A stretch of DNA of 64,000 nucleotides from Costus lasius (Eukaryota > Streptophyta > Magnoliopsida > Zingiberales > Costaceae). Shown here one piece after another: positions 48,193 to 61,445 of this stretch. The stretch covers positions 54,081,949 to 54,145,948 of the forward strand of contig CM050449.1 of assembly GCA_027563935.2 (NCBI GenBank), in the 5' to 3' direction. The notes beneath the pieces are model-generated. The model was not told where the DNA came from, did no database searches, and saw nothing but the letters and a program-made list of their open reading frames with translations. Every line of letters starts with the position of its first letter. The stretch's first letter is position 1. The translations under genes and the position numbers were made by a program.

Positions 48193-50325
48193 TCAGCATC
48201 TTGGTAAATCAGCAGGAGGATGGGGAAGAGTCTCCAGTGGGCCTTTGCCATTCTTCACGATGAACACCATATTCAAACCCCAGGTCAAGTGCACGTCAAA
48301 GTGGCAGTGCATGAACCATACACCTGCACAATTAACATATCCACATTTATAATTAACTCATTGCCTGGTAAAATTATCAGATAGCATGCAGCTGCGTACG
48401 TACCTGGATTGTCGGCGGTGAATCGGATCACCGCCCAGCCGCCGACCGGAACGCCTATGGTGTTCAGGTATGGCGGATCGTCCAGGTTGAGCTTGGCGGT
48501 CGCGGGGTTATAATCACCATTTCCAAACCCCACCACATAAAAGCTGAATCCATGCAAATGCATCGGGTGGTTCTCAGTGGTCACCGTCCCCGTGTCCTGC
48601 AACACCAGCTGCACCCTGCTTCCGTACTCCAACACGTACACCTTGGTCCCATTCACCGACTGCGTGTCGTTGGGTGTGTTGTTGGGCGCACCAAACACGA
48701 AATCGTAAAATTTCAACGGCTCGCCGGGGAAGTCAGCGGTGTAGTATCCGTTGATGTGGTAGAAGTAGGCTTCGAGGACGGAGACGTTGGGCCGGATGAA
48801 GCTGATGTTGTTCATCGACGCGGCGAACACGCCGCCGCTGGGGCCCTGGCAATTTTTCTTGGGATTGGCGGCGCGGCACTGGTCCACGTTGAGCCCGACG
48901 GTGAAGAAGATGTTGGTATCGATTTCCAGTGGGAGATTGGTGGCTTTGAGGCTCCGCAGCAAGTGGAGGTTGGTGTTGACCACGAGGCTGTCGTTGTAAA
49001 AAGGGAGCTTAGCAGGGAGGCTGAACTGGCTCTCGAGATTGGCGCCGGTGTATCGGAAGTGGGCGATGGCGGAGATGTTCTGGAAGGAGAGGTTCTGGGC
49101 CGACACGTAAGGGCCGAGGGCCATGTCGTAGGTGCCGATTCGCTGGTCGGCGGTGACGAGGACGTCGATGGTTTGGCCGGGGGTGATCATGAGACGGTCG
49201 ACGGTGAAGGGCTTGGTGTACTCGGCGTCAGCCTCGACGATGGTGAGCTTGTGGCCGGCGATGCCGAAGTATTGCTCCGTGTTGAGGGAGGCGCCGATTA
49301 GGCGGAGGAGGTAGGTCTTACCAGGGACGACGTCGATCTTGAACACGTCGGTGGCGGAGCAGTTGTATAGGGGGCCGGGATGGCCGTTGATGACGTAGGC
49401 GTTGGCGGGGGGTGCAGCGCCGCCGCTGGCCACCACCTGTCTTTCCAGCTGGAACAGGTTCTTGTACCAATATTCCCCTGGGAAAGGGCAAAGCCGTAAA
49501 GGAAAGGTAAATGTTAATTTCAAATTTTATCGGCTAATCTATGTATCAATTAATTATGTACCGAAGACGAGGACGTGCTCCTCGTAGGGGTGAGGGAAAG
49601 GATAGGGGACGCCGGTCTTGGGGTAGATGACGATGGGGCCGTTGACGGAGGCGCGAAGCCACGAGATGTGCGCGTGCCAGAACAAGGTGCCCTTCTGCTG
49701 GAACAGGGTGAAGTCGTAGGTGTACGTCTGGCCGGGTCGAATCGGGCACTGCGTGATGTACGCCGGCCCGTCCGCCCAACACGTCAGCCTCTGCCGAACT
49801 CCATGCCTGCACGCAGTAAATGTTAAATCCATGCATTCGACTCGCTAAATGTATGCATGCATAAATTACCAGTGGATGGTGACGTTGTAGGGGGTCTCGT
49901 TGGTCACCCTCACGATGACTCGGTCATCCTCCTGGGCGTAAACGGTTGGGCCGGGGAACATGCCGTTGACGGTGATCAGCTCCTTGGTCTTGCAAAGCTT
50001 GGTCATCCTCGTCGTTTGTACCTGAGCACGTAGGATTCACAAGATGTCAATTCTCAAGCCAATGCATAGAGTAACTCAAAGCAGATTCCGATTGTGGACA
50101 ATTTCTGCAACAAATTGGGTATATTTAGATCAAAATTGAGACAGGTCGTAGCGCTCAAGTGAGCTACTAGCTACAACTACAAGGAAAAGAGAGGACAGGG
50201 ACCTTGAATTCATAGAACCTTGTGTTGCCTCCCACCGGCCAATGCGGTCGGGCAAAGCTAAGAGGAGCGCCACAGAAGAAGAGCAGCAGGCTCAGCAGCA
50301 GGAGTTGCGAAGAGGACAACGCCAT
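48193..50325 (-). CDS. laccase (multicopper oxidase), five exons, 574 aa
   Basis: Exons on the minus strand are 50325-50203, 50021-49870, 49806-49562, 49477-48404 and 48323-48193 (123, 152, 245, 1074 and 131 bp), all with GT-AG introns. The 152- and 245-bp exons are the sizes usual in plant laccases. The product is a secreted blue copper oxidase that couples phenol oxidation (monolignols, flavonoids) to reduction of oxygen to water in the cell wall. Residues 1-25 look like a signal peptide. All four copper motifs are present: HWHG (H91, H93), WHAH (H136, H138), HPMHLHG (H477, H480, H482) and HCHFDVH (H537, C538, H539, H543). The axial position is L548, the high-potential type. The start MALSSSQLL is preferred over an upstream in-frame Met because the TATA box lies between them. 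The wording GEYW...[10 protein letters not shown] resembles the LAC7/14/15-type group more than the lignin LAC4/17 group; that placement is tentative. Confidence 0.95.
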
Positions 50326-50381
50326 CTTACTCTTGTTTTGTTTCCTCTTCAGATAGCTATCGGGTGATAGCAGAATAGCCT

Positions 50382-50390
50382 CCTTATATA
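50382..50390 (-). promoter_or_regulatory. TATA box of the laccase gene
   Basis: Minus-strand TATATAAGG, 57 bp upstream of the chosen ATG, which leaves a short 5' untranslated region of roughly 30 nt. Confidence 0.6.
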
Positions 50391-50412
50391 CAATAATGAT
50401 TAATGGAGGCAT

Positions 50413-53400
50413 GCATAGGAAAAGGATTGATGAACAGGACGACGAGATTTGTCACAAGATGTAGATGAGAGTAGGAAGGGCAGGTTTCACGATTCCTCCA
50501 AACACTTTTGATTTCTTATTATAACCTGTCGGACTGTTGCTACACAAGTCATTATGGTCAAGAACTGATCCATTAGCTTATTGGTGTAAATATATAGGAA
50601 TTGAATGACAAGTAAACGGACTAATTAGAAAGTCTATCAAACTTTTTCCAAAGTGGGAGGGGATCAGGAAATGATGCTCATCTTTCACACTGCATGCCTC
50701 CAACTGGACAATGGCTGGTATTTCCATGGAAGCAACACATCACGACTCATCAGTAATGATTTTTACTTTCTACCCACTTCTCTTGTGCCCAGCTTTATCT
50801 GTCCTCTGTTTTCAGTTATTGCATAGCAGGAATGATGGTCGCCTGTGTAGCCCGTGCTTATACACAGAATGCAAGAGAAACAAAAACACAATATTTATTT
50901 ATTTATTTTCGTTATTAATTAGAGCAGTACAATTTCTTCTTCATTTGTATGTATTAAGTCAATCTTAACGATTCTAACGAGATTCGCGTCATCTTTACAT
51001 TTGCACCAGTAAGAACATTTTATATATAATTAAAGAGTAGTACTGTACAGGGATGAGCAAAAACAGTTGGGTTGTTAGTTGTACACAATAAATTACTACC
51101 TGCCAGACCAAACTATATCGGCTGTTAGTTGTACACAATTAACTAATTGCCGTCCATCAATATCGTCTTGAGAGAACTTGTTCCTAATCTGTACCTGCTT
51201 AAAACATCTAAAAGTGAAATGTATCAGCGGAGCAGTTGACGAAATCTGTGTCAACGTTGAAAACCTACTCTAAATAATTAACTCTAGCTTTTGTTCAATC
51301 TCATGAGCTTACGTTAAATATCGTTATGTAGGCGGTAGGCCAGAGTGCACTGTGCGCACAAGTCCTAATAATGACGTGTGCCACTTTATTAATAAGGATG
51401 ATTTTTAAACATTAAACGTACAACTACTCTGCCATTCAGCCCTCAATGACTTTGATCTTAAAATCCAGGAGCAAATAGGATAAAACACGTATGTAACTTT
51501 ACAGATTATGTTAAAGCTACGGCCATAGCTATTTGAATATCCAAGGTTGAATTAACAGATGAGACTATCGCGAAGGTTGAGCAATTCCACCAACCGAACG
51601 TTGAAATATATGTATGATTAAAGGGAACTTGAAGGAGGACTGATCATTCACAATGTCCATTATTTGGTTGCATACAAGATTCATCTATTAGAAAATCAGA
51701 CAGCGTTAATTGAATTCTCAGGCATTTCGAAACAGAGACTTGGCAGTAGAGGCAAATAAACACGAGTATTGAGCTCAGCTGAATTTTGCCAAATAGTTTC
51801 TTGTTTACAAAGTAAATCAAAGAGAGAAGAGGCTTACTGCTGCACTTCTAAAGCTACATTAGGCGTTGAGATTCTCCTGCTCATGATTTTAACTGACGGC
51901 TGAGATATGCTTGGGCTGAATTCGAGCCCCCTTGCAAAGAAGGCCGGAGAAGATGAAAATTTATCTTCATTTGAAGGACACAAATAGTCAGTCAGGTACT
52001 GTGAAGCTAGTACAATGTACTTGCATTTAGCAACAAGGTACACTTTCAAAACCTGGCAACTCTCAAGTAGTACTTACTGCATAATTGAATAGTATTGACT
52101 CAACCTCAGCCAGGAAAACCGACCAGATTTTATTTACTAATATATATAGTCTAGCAAATAACCATGTCAATTACCGACCTATTTAAAAATCAATTTTTAG
52201 AAATTTATTGGTGGAATTTCAAAATATATCATATAATTATACAATAATAACAAGAATAACAATAGTAATAAAATAATAATAATAATTTATAATAATTATC
52301 AACTATTATAGAAAAAAATTTTAAGTGGTACCCGCTTAAAATTGAAAAAAGAGCCACATCAAAACCTTATTATATGCATTGAGATCTGCACAAATCAATT
52401 TTAAGATTCATATTTTAAAACTTGCATGGATTTCAAAGCATATAATAAGTAGGTACCCCACTTATAATTCTTGTGTTTTTTTCTATTCTACAAACTAATA
52501 AGGTTGCCTAGCCCCTAAATGAACCATAGTTTGGTTACAAGGCTTTTTGAAGGATATGCAAGTTACTTAAAGATAAAAATTTTTATATGGAAGCTTGCTG
52601 CATTGGAGACTTTCAACCACCCTTTATTTATCCTTCATATTATATTCGGCTATTTTAGAAGCTATACTTGAGGTGGAATAGGAAAGTGTTATTGATCTAA
52701 TTGGCATGACTAAATAGACTTTGTCGATCACCAAATTATCAATTTTATATTCAATCATTTATAGTTATTTTATAATTTATGAGCTAAGACATTTTATTAA
52801 ACTCATTTTATGTTGTTCTAATTTTACCTTATTTATATTAAGTATATTTAGTTTATTTTAACTAAGTTAAAATTAATTATATCCTCTTTACTTAGATTAA
52901 GTATCTAGTCAATACTCCCATTTTTTCCTCATGTATATCTTTTTTTTGTTCCACTCCCTCCCTCATATAACTTTCCCAAATGATCACCACATATTATTTC
53001 TTATGTTTTCCACGACCCCTCCCTCACGTAAGCTCCGTAATCGTGCTCACGTCCGACCCCAAAATGACAATTATGGATGTGATTAAGTGGCTCGGCAATG
53101 CTTAGTTTCTTTAGAGAGAGCTATTATATAAAGAGGATAGTGTAAAGGAGACGAATAAAGAATTATGACAATATGAATTATTAATTATAGCCTCCATCTC
53201 TTTTCTCTTTTTTTTAGGCTTTTAATTTATGCAAATTATTAGGCAAAAAAAAAATCTCATTATATAGTAATTAATGTACTAGTAGCCCTTAGTCCATCAC
53301 ACTAATACTCTTCATGTTCATGAAGAGTTTGTATATTCAAAATAGCATCTCTTTTTTTATAAGATGAACTCTATGGACAATTAACATAGTAGAACAAACT

Positions 53401-54600
53401 ATGTAGTAGTTAATTGATGATAGTAAGGTATCGATAATGACTATGGCTAAGAAGGGTCAATACTTAAAAAGATTAAAACCCATGTATAGTGAGTTCACAT
53501 AGATTGCATTGATCTCACTAAATTGGAGATAAAGATGTCATTATGTGAAGACAGCAGTGAGGATTGAAGACATAAAGAAAATAGAAATATAGTTGAATCC
53601 ACCCTTATATAAATGTTTGCAAAAGTTGACAATCAAGAAGACATAAATATGCATGGGATAAGAGTTTACAAAGAAAATTAACAAAAACAATATTAGTGAT
53701 GGCAAAAAAAGGTAAACAAAATGACAATAATACTAAAAATCAAGGACGAGATGGCAAAAGGTTTGAAGTGGTCATATGTATAAACTTGAACTCAACTACG
53801 ATTGTATACAATAAATCTAGGTGAGAGATTCGAATGGGTACGTTGGTTTCTATGAATGGAAACAAAAGAAAGTCCGGCACCAAAATCAAGAGCTTCCAAG
53901 GAGACCATAATTTATGAAAAAGGAGCAGCGACAATTAAAAAAGGTAAGAGACAATCATCATAAACCTACACAGACCTCCTCCCTCGTTTTATGATAAAAG
54001 GAGCTGCACTTTTGGACCACACGAAGGATCCGCTGGCAAGCTGAGTATACGGCGGGCATGCGGCTTCCCGCATACGTCGGTCGCATCACGTCGTCCCTGT
54101 ACTAAAGTCACTGTCCTTGTAGGGATACCGGAGGTTTGTTTGAGTCTGCTGCTATTTGCTGTATTATATGTCATTTATATTTGAGTTAGAATTTAATAAT
54201 ATGCAGATTCTAACTCAGAAAACCGTTAAGCAGTATTTTATAAGCAGAAAGTTGTTTCGTGGATTTAGGAATTTTTATTTTGAATTTTGTCAAGAGACCA
54301 CAACTTTTTTTTCCTCTTCCTCCTTTTTTCCTATAAGCACATCTATTTTAATGCTCAAGTAATCTAGGGACACAACATTTGTTCTTAAATCTGAGCATCT
54401 TGTAGTTGATTTTAAACCTCATTTATGATAAAATCACTCATATTAGCTTATTTCGAGAGAAATTTTTTCTCAAACAAAAAAAAAAGAAACTACTAGCAAT
54501 AAATACTTTGTTCTTCCCCAAATAATAAAAATAGTATCATTTAATTTCTTTATGATACCCTACAAATACATACATATTAGATTTTGGTTATAGCTTAATG
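50413..54600. other. AT-rich intergenic DNA, laccase upstream side
   Basis: No ORF in this 4.2 kb has a recognisable domain or codon pattern. The first 1-2 kb presumably holds laccase regulatory sequence, but I identified no specific element. 52200-52300 is low-complexity AAT-rich. One inverted repeat stands out (52319-52466). Confidence 0.5.
52319..52466. repeat. small foldback (MITE-like) inverted repeat
   Basis: Left arm pieces TTAAGTGGTACCCGCTTAA and CTTATTATATGCATTGAGATC pair with the right arm (about 52411-52466), where the reverse complement reads TTATAAGTGGGGTACCTAC and TTATTATATGCTTTGAAATC. A 27-bp stretch interrupts the left arm. No clear TSD, so MITE, decayed foldback or chance hairpin remain open. 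Confidence 0.45.
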
Positions 54601-54639
54601 GAATCCTAGTATTTTATATATGCCTCATAATCCCATATT

Positions 54640-55656
54640 CTCATAAAAGAAATGTTTGGGTGTCTTCTAATTCATAGCTCATATGGAGTCATTGAGATAC
54701 TCTTAGATGAGACATTCAATATTAGCGAAACTATCTCATGTGCATATTCCTTAAATGATAGTTGTGGAGGTGCATGACTCATCATTAATCAAACCATGTC
54801 TAATAGAGTTCAATTCCTTATTCAAATACACCATTTTATTGTGATGTTCCCAATGAGTAAGTTATGAGTGCTTTAATGGATCGATATAACTAATTTTGTA
54901 CTTTATTCTTGAACTTTTTGAATTTATCAAATAATTCAGACTTAAATGAGTAAGCTATGAGTGCTTTAATGGATCGATATAACTAATTTTGTACTTTATT
55001 CATGAACTTTTTGAATTTATCAAATAATTCAGACTTATGTCTCATGAGGTAGACATAACCATATCTACTGAAATTATAAGTAAACATGATAGAGTACTGA
55101 TACCCTCTTTTGACTTGCTTATTTATTGGACTACACAAGTTATTGTGTATTAGGTCCAATAAGCTTATTGCCTTTCACCTTTCTTAGTGAATGGTGCCTT
55201 TGTCAACTTACCTAGTAAGCATGGCTCACATGTACCATACACTTCTAAGGAGGATGATCCAATAATCAATTTGCATAAAAGTTAGTATGTGACTCTTGTT
55301 TATATGATTGAGTTGATAATGCGAGAGGTATATATCACTCATTCTATTAAGTTTTATTCTTTTAGTATTTATGTAATATATTAAACTTTTCATATCCAAT
55401 ATGTGTAATTGATTGCTCAAAATACCATAACCATAAAGCTAGCATGTGAAAATGAACAAATATTGTTCTTTATTTCAAAGCTAAATCTCATCCTAGCCAA
55501 ACAAGAGATGGATACAATATTTCTAGTTAGAGTATATATGTAATAGAAAACGAATAGTTGCTATTGAAGTCTAGAATTCAGAGGGATTGCATATGCATCA
55601 ACAATAGTTGTAGCCATAAGTTCTCTATTACCAAATACGCAAATCAATTTACCTAG
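54640..55656 (-). pseudogene. old copia protease-integrase remnant
   Basis: Minus-strand translation gives broken copia fragments in the right order: NRELMATTIVDAYAIPLNSRL near 55600, CEPCLLGKLTKAPFTKKGERQ (GAG-pre-integrase) near 55200, then VDMVMSTS and integrase-like pieces down to about 54640. Every segment is cut by stops and frameshifts. A 93-bp tandem duplication lies at 54853-54945 and 54946-55038. It is older than the Angela-like elements and appears cut at 55657 by the LTR. Confidence 0.75.
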
Positions 55657-57162
55657 TGATGTGTACTTTACTGTACTACTAACCGCAAGCGTGACGGCTT
55701 TGTCGTAGTAGCACTTAAGATGTCGATCTCATAGGGATAGTGATCAAGTACCGACTGATTACGAATCAATAGCTAGACAATTAGATGAATGTTTTAGGTT
55801 TTCAGACAATAAATTAAAATACAACTAAATACAATTGCTAGGCAAATCAAGCAAGTGAAAGTTTTGGATGAAAAATAAGATTTAGAGACATCGGAATTTC
55901 GAGTGCATCTCGTTGATAGATCTTAAACTCAAATAAGATAAAATCATAACAACGCAATTTTAAAAGTGTTCAAGGAAATATCTAATGGTACAGATTACCC
56001 TCTTTCGACGGCGTAATCTAGTATCAATCTAGATCGGCATCCTACCTTCGTGGCTAACCGGACCTAGATTGATCCATTGGGTTCAGAGATATTATAAGGT
56101 TCCTCACACAAATCTGGCCCTAATTCTTGACCTCTCAGAGCATGTTCAATAAGGCAGATCTAGCGTCGCAATTCACCTTTCGGTCCTTCTTGCAGTGCCC
56201 AAGAAAAGTAATTGCGTGATCAAGGCAATACTAGCAGTAAAACAGCACAGATCGAATAAACACGAAATAAAATTGTATTTGATACGAAAAAATAAGTTCG
56301 AACAAAAGATACATGCAACGAGATTACATCCTTGTTCCGATCAATAAGATTATGCTATCATAGCATCAATTCAGTACAAATCCCGAAATGAACAGAAGAA
56401 ACTAAAGAGAAGATAGAAGAAAGAGGAAGCAAACTCTCTACAGAAGCATTGCAATATTCCTTCAAGTCTTATAGAATGATGTGCACCATTCCTTCCTCCT
56501 CCCTTGTTGTCGCCAAGAACTTCCCTTTGGAAAATTCACTAGCCCCCCCTTGAGCCCCAACTGGGCGCTGCTTTCTTTAGCGAATTTATCCCCTTTATAT
56601 GGAATCCTAGTGCCCCTTGGAATTCTGAATTAAATCCTGGAATAAATTCCCTTAATGGCTCTTAATTACATGTCTCTTCAAATTCTACATTAAGTTTTCA
56701 TTCATTAATTGCATGACTCTTCAAATTCTTAACTTAATTTCCATTATGACTCTTGATGGCTAATAAATGATTCAAATAAATTCTGCATTTATGACTGTAA
56801 CGGAAATGTATTAACTGCAGCCTATTTAATTCTTGTAACCTTCAGATAATTAATGCTCATTTAATCCATGACGGCCGGTAATAAATTCTGGCGGCTGCGG
56901 ATAAATTCTTGCGGCGGATGAATTCTTGCGGAGGCTGTGAGATTTCAGTCGTGAGAAAGATCATGGCCGTGTCCATAATTTTTGAAATTAATCCCGTTTG
57001 AAGCCAAACTTCTTGTCAAGATTCTTGATTCACTCGAAGATGTAAATATACGTCCAAATAGCTCTAAGAGTGAGTGAAATGTCCTGTATTCAAGCAAACA
57101 TGACAAGTAGTGAAGCTTCTGAAGAAAGTCGATAAATAAGCTGGAAAGAGATGTAAAATCAT
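55657..57162 (-). repeat. gypsy/Tat-like LTR, left arm of an inverted pair
   Basis: About 1.5 kb that is the reverse complement of 58030-58959 plus 60612-61158. It starts TGATGTGTAC on the plus strand. It lacks about the first 66 bp of the LTR, which are present in the right arm. Confidence 0.75.
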
Positions 57163-57963
57163 GAAATGCAGTAACTCAATACTTTTTGTGCTTTGATGAT
57201 ACATTTCATATGCTGCACTCTGATAATATGATGAAGATAAGTGGTGATATTATTTTTGATGATGGAAATCATGATAGCTTAATAATTTATTGAATCCTTG
57301 GGATATTATTAAGTTCTGAATCTTAGTCCAAAGTTAGGTAATTCATTTAATTATCTTTTGATGGAAAAAAGGTTGTGGAGTGATAGATCCGATTTTTGAT
57401 TAAGGTTTTTGCTTTCAAAGCATGCTTATGATCTTTCTGTAGAAGTATATAACTATATCGGCTTGATTCTCCTTATTACTTTTTGGAAATAATCAATGCA
57501 CTTGTCTAAGATTATAATCCCCTCAAAGATTAAAAAAAAACACAAATAAACAGACTCGTCTACTTGGCACTGCGTAAACTTGGCAGTGGTACCAAAGACA
57601 TGAGTTGAAGTCAAAATAAAAATAAATTTTGAGGGGATGAAAATACAAATAAGAGTGCATTGATGTCTTTCCAACTCAATTTCTGGTTGAATCATATCTG
57701 AATATAGTGCATACTCCAAACAGAGGATTATTGCAGCTCATGGAAGTAAGCCTCATCTAACTTTGGTGTTTGGATCTTCATATCTTTATTCCTGATGAAA
57801 GATGATTACCTCGAATTCTCTGACTTGCTGAGGTTTGCTCACAATGATATCTTCTTGGAATACAATATTTTATAAGTTTGGCATGATTTCATCTTTTTAA
57901 TCACCACCTTTATCTACTTTTTATATGCTTGAGGACAAGTAATGATCTAAGTCTGGGATATTT
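57163..57963 (+). other. Tat-like 3' internal non-coding segment with polypurine tract
   Basis: Non-coding spacer between the inverted LTRs. Its end, GAGGACAAGTAATGATC followed by TAAGTCTGGGATATT, resembles the tract preceding the 3' LTR in Tat-lineage gypsy elements (GAGGACAAGCAA...AAGTTTGGGGG), assigning it to the right-hand LTR. Confidence 0.6.
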
Positions 57964-60900
57964 TGATATCTCGTATTTATATCGTCTTTTAGACCTATAT
58001 TTACTTGTGAATCGAGACATATTTTCATGATTTTACATTTCTTTCTAGCTTATTTTATCGATTTTCTTCAGAAGCTTCACTACTTGTCATGTTTGCTTGA
58101 ATACATGACATTTCACTCACTCTTAGAGCTATTTGGGCATATATTTACATCTTCGAGTGAATCAAGAATCTTGACAAGAAGTTTGGCTTCAAACGAGATT
58201 AATTTAAAAAATTATGGGCATGGCCATGATCTTTCTCACGACTGAAATCTCGCAGCCTCCACAGGAATTCATTCGCTGCAAGAATTTATCCGCAGCCGCA
58301 AGAATTTATTACCGGCCATCATGGATTAAATGAGCATTAATTATCTGAAGGTTACAAGAATTAAATAAGCTGCAGTTAATGCATTTCCGTTACAGTCATA
58401 AATGTAGAATTTATTTGAATCATTTATTAGCCATCAAAAGTCATAATGGAAATTAACTTAAGAATTTGAAGAGTCATGTAATTAATGAATGAGAATTTAA
58501 TGCAGAATTTGAAGAGACATGTAATTAAGAGCCATTAAGGGAATTAATTATAGGATTTAATTCAGAATTCCAAGGGGCACCAGGATTCTATATAAAGGGG
58601 CTAAATTCGCTAAAGAAAGCAGCGCCCAGATGGGGCTCAAGGGGGGGGGGGGGGGCTAGTGAATTTTCCAAAGGGAAGTTCTTGGCGACAACAAGGGAGG
58701 AGGAAGGAATGGTGCACATCATTCTATAAGACTTGAAGGAATATTGCAATGCTTCTGTAGAGAGTTTGCTTCCTCTTTCTTCTATCTTCTCTTTAGTTTC
58801 TTCTGTTCATTTCGGGATTTGTACTAAATTGATGCTATGATAGCATAATCTTATTGATCGGAACAAGGATGTAATCTCGTTGCATGTATCTTTTGTTCAA
58901 ACTTATTTTCTCGTATCAAATGCAATTTTATTTCGTGTTTATTCGATCTGTGCTGTTTTTGTTGTAGTCTGCAAGTGCACGGATACTTCGAAGTAATAAA
59001 ATAGATATCGAACCACAGAGACCTACGTGTTAAGTACCAAATAGATGTTTTCTCACTAGCTAAGCAAACCGAATAGTGTTAAACAATCGATCGAAAAGAA
59101 TGCGAAAAAGTATATCAGAGAGAAACTGGGACTAGGGGTTCATCCACTTTAATTCTAATGACTAGAAGGAAATAAAGGCTGTTAGTCAAATTTCATTATG
59201 ATAAAAATTTAATTTACTTCATAAAAGGATCATCTCGCTCTCGCGCAGACAATCATACAAAGGACCGATCCTCACTCTCGTGCAAGACCTATCCAATGCT
59301 GAAAATAAGTAAATCATTGAACAAAGAACTCAAGGATCACTCTCGTGCATCCGAATTATAAGTCAAACATCTCATGTGGAAACTCAAGGATCACTCTCGT
59401 GCATCCTGAAACTCATCACAAGTTCTACTTAAGGTTCTCCAGCAATCAGAAATTTAATCTCTTACAATTTCAAATCAAACCTAACACATTAACTCAATCC
59501 AAAGAATCAGAAAATCAACATGGTAATAAAATTAGTAAAAATCAGAATTCAAAGAACAAAGATAATCTCTTACGATAAGTTTCAAACTCAATGATTTTTA
59601 GGGTTCCAAATTTCACAATCAACCTCTCAGTCTATTTTGCAAAACTCTAGAACATGCTGATATTTATAAAACTAAGGAGAATTAAAGGAAAGTCATCACA
59701 TAAGCAGAATTATCATAACAAAATTATCATGACAAAAATAATCAATGTCTAGTCATTAAGAAATTAAGGGAACTACACCCCTATGTCCCAAAAGAATGTT
59801 TAAGCATGCATGGAAGAAGAATTACAATAAATCATAGTCTTAGATGATCAGAATTTGAGAAGGAGAGAAAAGTTACAAAACACGATGCTGTAATGAACAC
59901 GGTGAACAGTGGCGGCGCCCACTATTTCGTCTATTTCTCCCTCGATCGTACTCCTTTCGATCTGAAACTTCTGGTGTATCCTAAGGACGTGTAAAAATCA
60001 CAGCCTGAGTTGGTCTCTACACCTCTCGGCGTGAGGCCGAACCCTAAGGATGCCTCCCTCAATTACGCTATGGATCCCCTAAAAATTGGGGCTTTTGGTC
60101 CCTTTATCTTCTCCTCATTGAGACGAGTCCGCCACTTCTTTCCGATCTCAATTTGGTGTCCTAAATCTCTAGATATGGTCTTTTGAAGTTTGCGGCAGAA
60201 AAATCGAGAAACTGAGCTAAAAATACGGTACCGTAATAAAAATACGATAGTGCCTTATTTTGCTCAAAAACTCAAAAAATTTCTGGTTGAAATCCTCCAA
60301 AAATATGGTACCATCATAGTTTTACCCAAAAATACGGTAGTGCCGTATTTTTGCAAATTGGCTCCGACTTTCATCAAAATTGACGAGTACCTTCGTTTCG
60401 ACGTTTGGAATCCATTGGTGTGCTCAAATCTTCCAAAATACATCAAAATATGGTACTTTTTACCTGAAAAGGATAAAAAAATAAGAAATAGTGTAGATTC
60501 TACAATATTTGACAAATAAGGCTTAAATTCAAGCAAAAGAGCATAAATATGACACAAAAAGACCAATGAAATGACACAAAATATACTATGAATTTTGGTG
60601 TCATCAGTTTTACTGCAAGTATTGCCTTGATCACGTAACTACTTTTCTTGGGCGCTGCAACAAGGACCGAAAGGTGAATTGCGACGCTAGATCTGCCTTT
60701 ATCGAACATGCTCTGAGAGGTCAAGAATTAGGGCCAGATTTGTGTGAGGAACCTTATAATATCTTTGAACCCAATGGATCAATTCAGGTCCGATTAGCCA
60801 CGAAAGTAGGATGCCGGTCTAGATTGATACCGGATTACGCCTTCGAAAGAGGGTAATCTGTACCATTAGATATTTCCTTGAACACTTTTAAAATTGTGTT

Positions 60901-61158
60901 GTTATGATTTTATCTTGTTTGAGTTTAAGATCTATCTATGAGATGCACTCGAAGTTCCGATGTCTCTAAACCTTATTTTCCATCCAAAACTTTCACTTGC
61001 TTGATTTGCCTAGCAATTGTATTTAGTTGTATTTTAATTTATTGTCTGAAAACCCAAAACATTCATCTAATCGTCTAGCTATTGATTCATTATCAGTCGG
61101 TACTTGATCACTGTCCCTGTGGGATCGACATCTTAAGTGCTACTAAAAGTAGACATCA
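57964..61158 (+). repeat. gypsy/Tat-like LTR, right arm, interrupted by a solo LTR
   Basis: Starts TGATATCTCG after the polypurine tract and ends ...GTAGACATCA. Without the nested insertion it is about 1535 bp. It matches 55657-57162 in inverted orientation. A 13-base G run lies at about 58645-58657. Its end lacks roughly 35 bp found in the left arm. Confidence 0.75.
58960..60606 (-). repeat. solo LTR, gypsy-like, in the Tat-like LTR
   Basis: TGTTGTAGTCTGCAAG to ...GGTGTCATCA, 1647 bp, flanked by TSD GTTTT (58955-58959 and 60607-60611). The inverted partner arm has an uninterrupted sequence at this site, which independently proves the insertion. Minus orientation is inferred from the end sequences, which look like a Tat LTR read backwards. 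Contains short perfect palindromes such as TACGGTACCGTA (60224-60235). Confidence 0.88.
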
Positions 61159-61445
61159 AGTTTTGGCGTCGTGCGGTGTTGAGTTGCTGGAGGCATGGTT
61201 ACAGAAGGAAGAACGTCTCCTGAGTATGTGTTTGGACCTTTTATGAGACCGTGGTTCCTTTGCTTGTGCAATAGCCCCATTGTGGTCACAATAGAGCTCA
61301 ATGGGATCCACAACAGTTGAAACCACCTGAAGATCATATATGAACTTCCTTATCCAAACAGCTTCTTTGGCTGCATCAGAAGCGGTGACATTCTCAGCCT
61401 CGGTTATAGAATCAGCAATGGTAGACTACTTGAAGCTTTTCCAGT
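61143..61445 (-). pseudogene. copia RNase H remnant
   Basis: Minus-strand translation reads WKSFK*STIADSITEAENV, KEAVWIRKFIYDL, then DPIELYCDHNGAIAQAKEPRSHKRSKHI, the RNase H signature of Ty1/copia. One stop is visible at the start, and the end merges with the Tat-like LTR boundary. It differs from the Angela-like sequence and is a separate old copy. Confidence 0.8.

Noticed and set aside
48552..49301. 249-codon plus-strand ORF
   Set aside because: Antisense shadow of laccase exon 4, produced by its GC-rich third positions.
59345..59578. 77-codon ORF with repeated 'ctcaaggatcactctcgtgcat' words
   Set aside because: Lies inside a solo LTR; the repetition is a short duplication, not a coding signal.
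61159..61175. TTTTGGCGTCGTG after the Tat-like LTR as a primer binding site
   Set aside because: It resembles a Tat primer site, but the LTR is already preceded by a polypurine tract and the sequence continues in frame with the copia RNase H remnant; likely coincidence.
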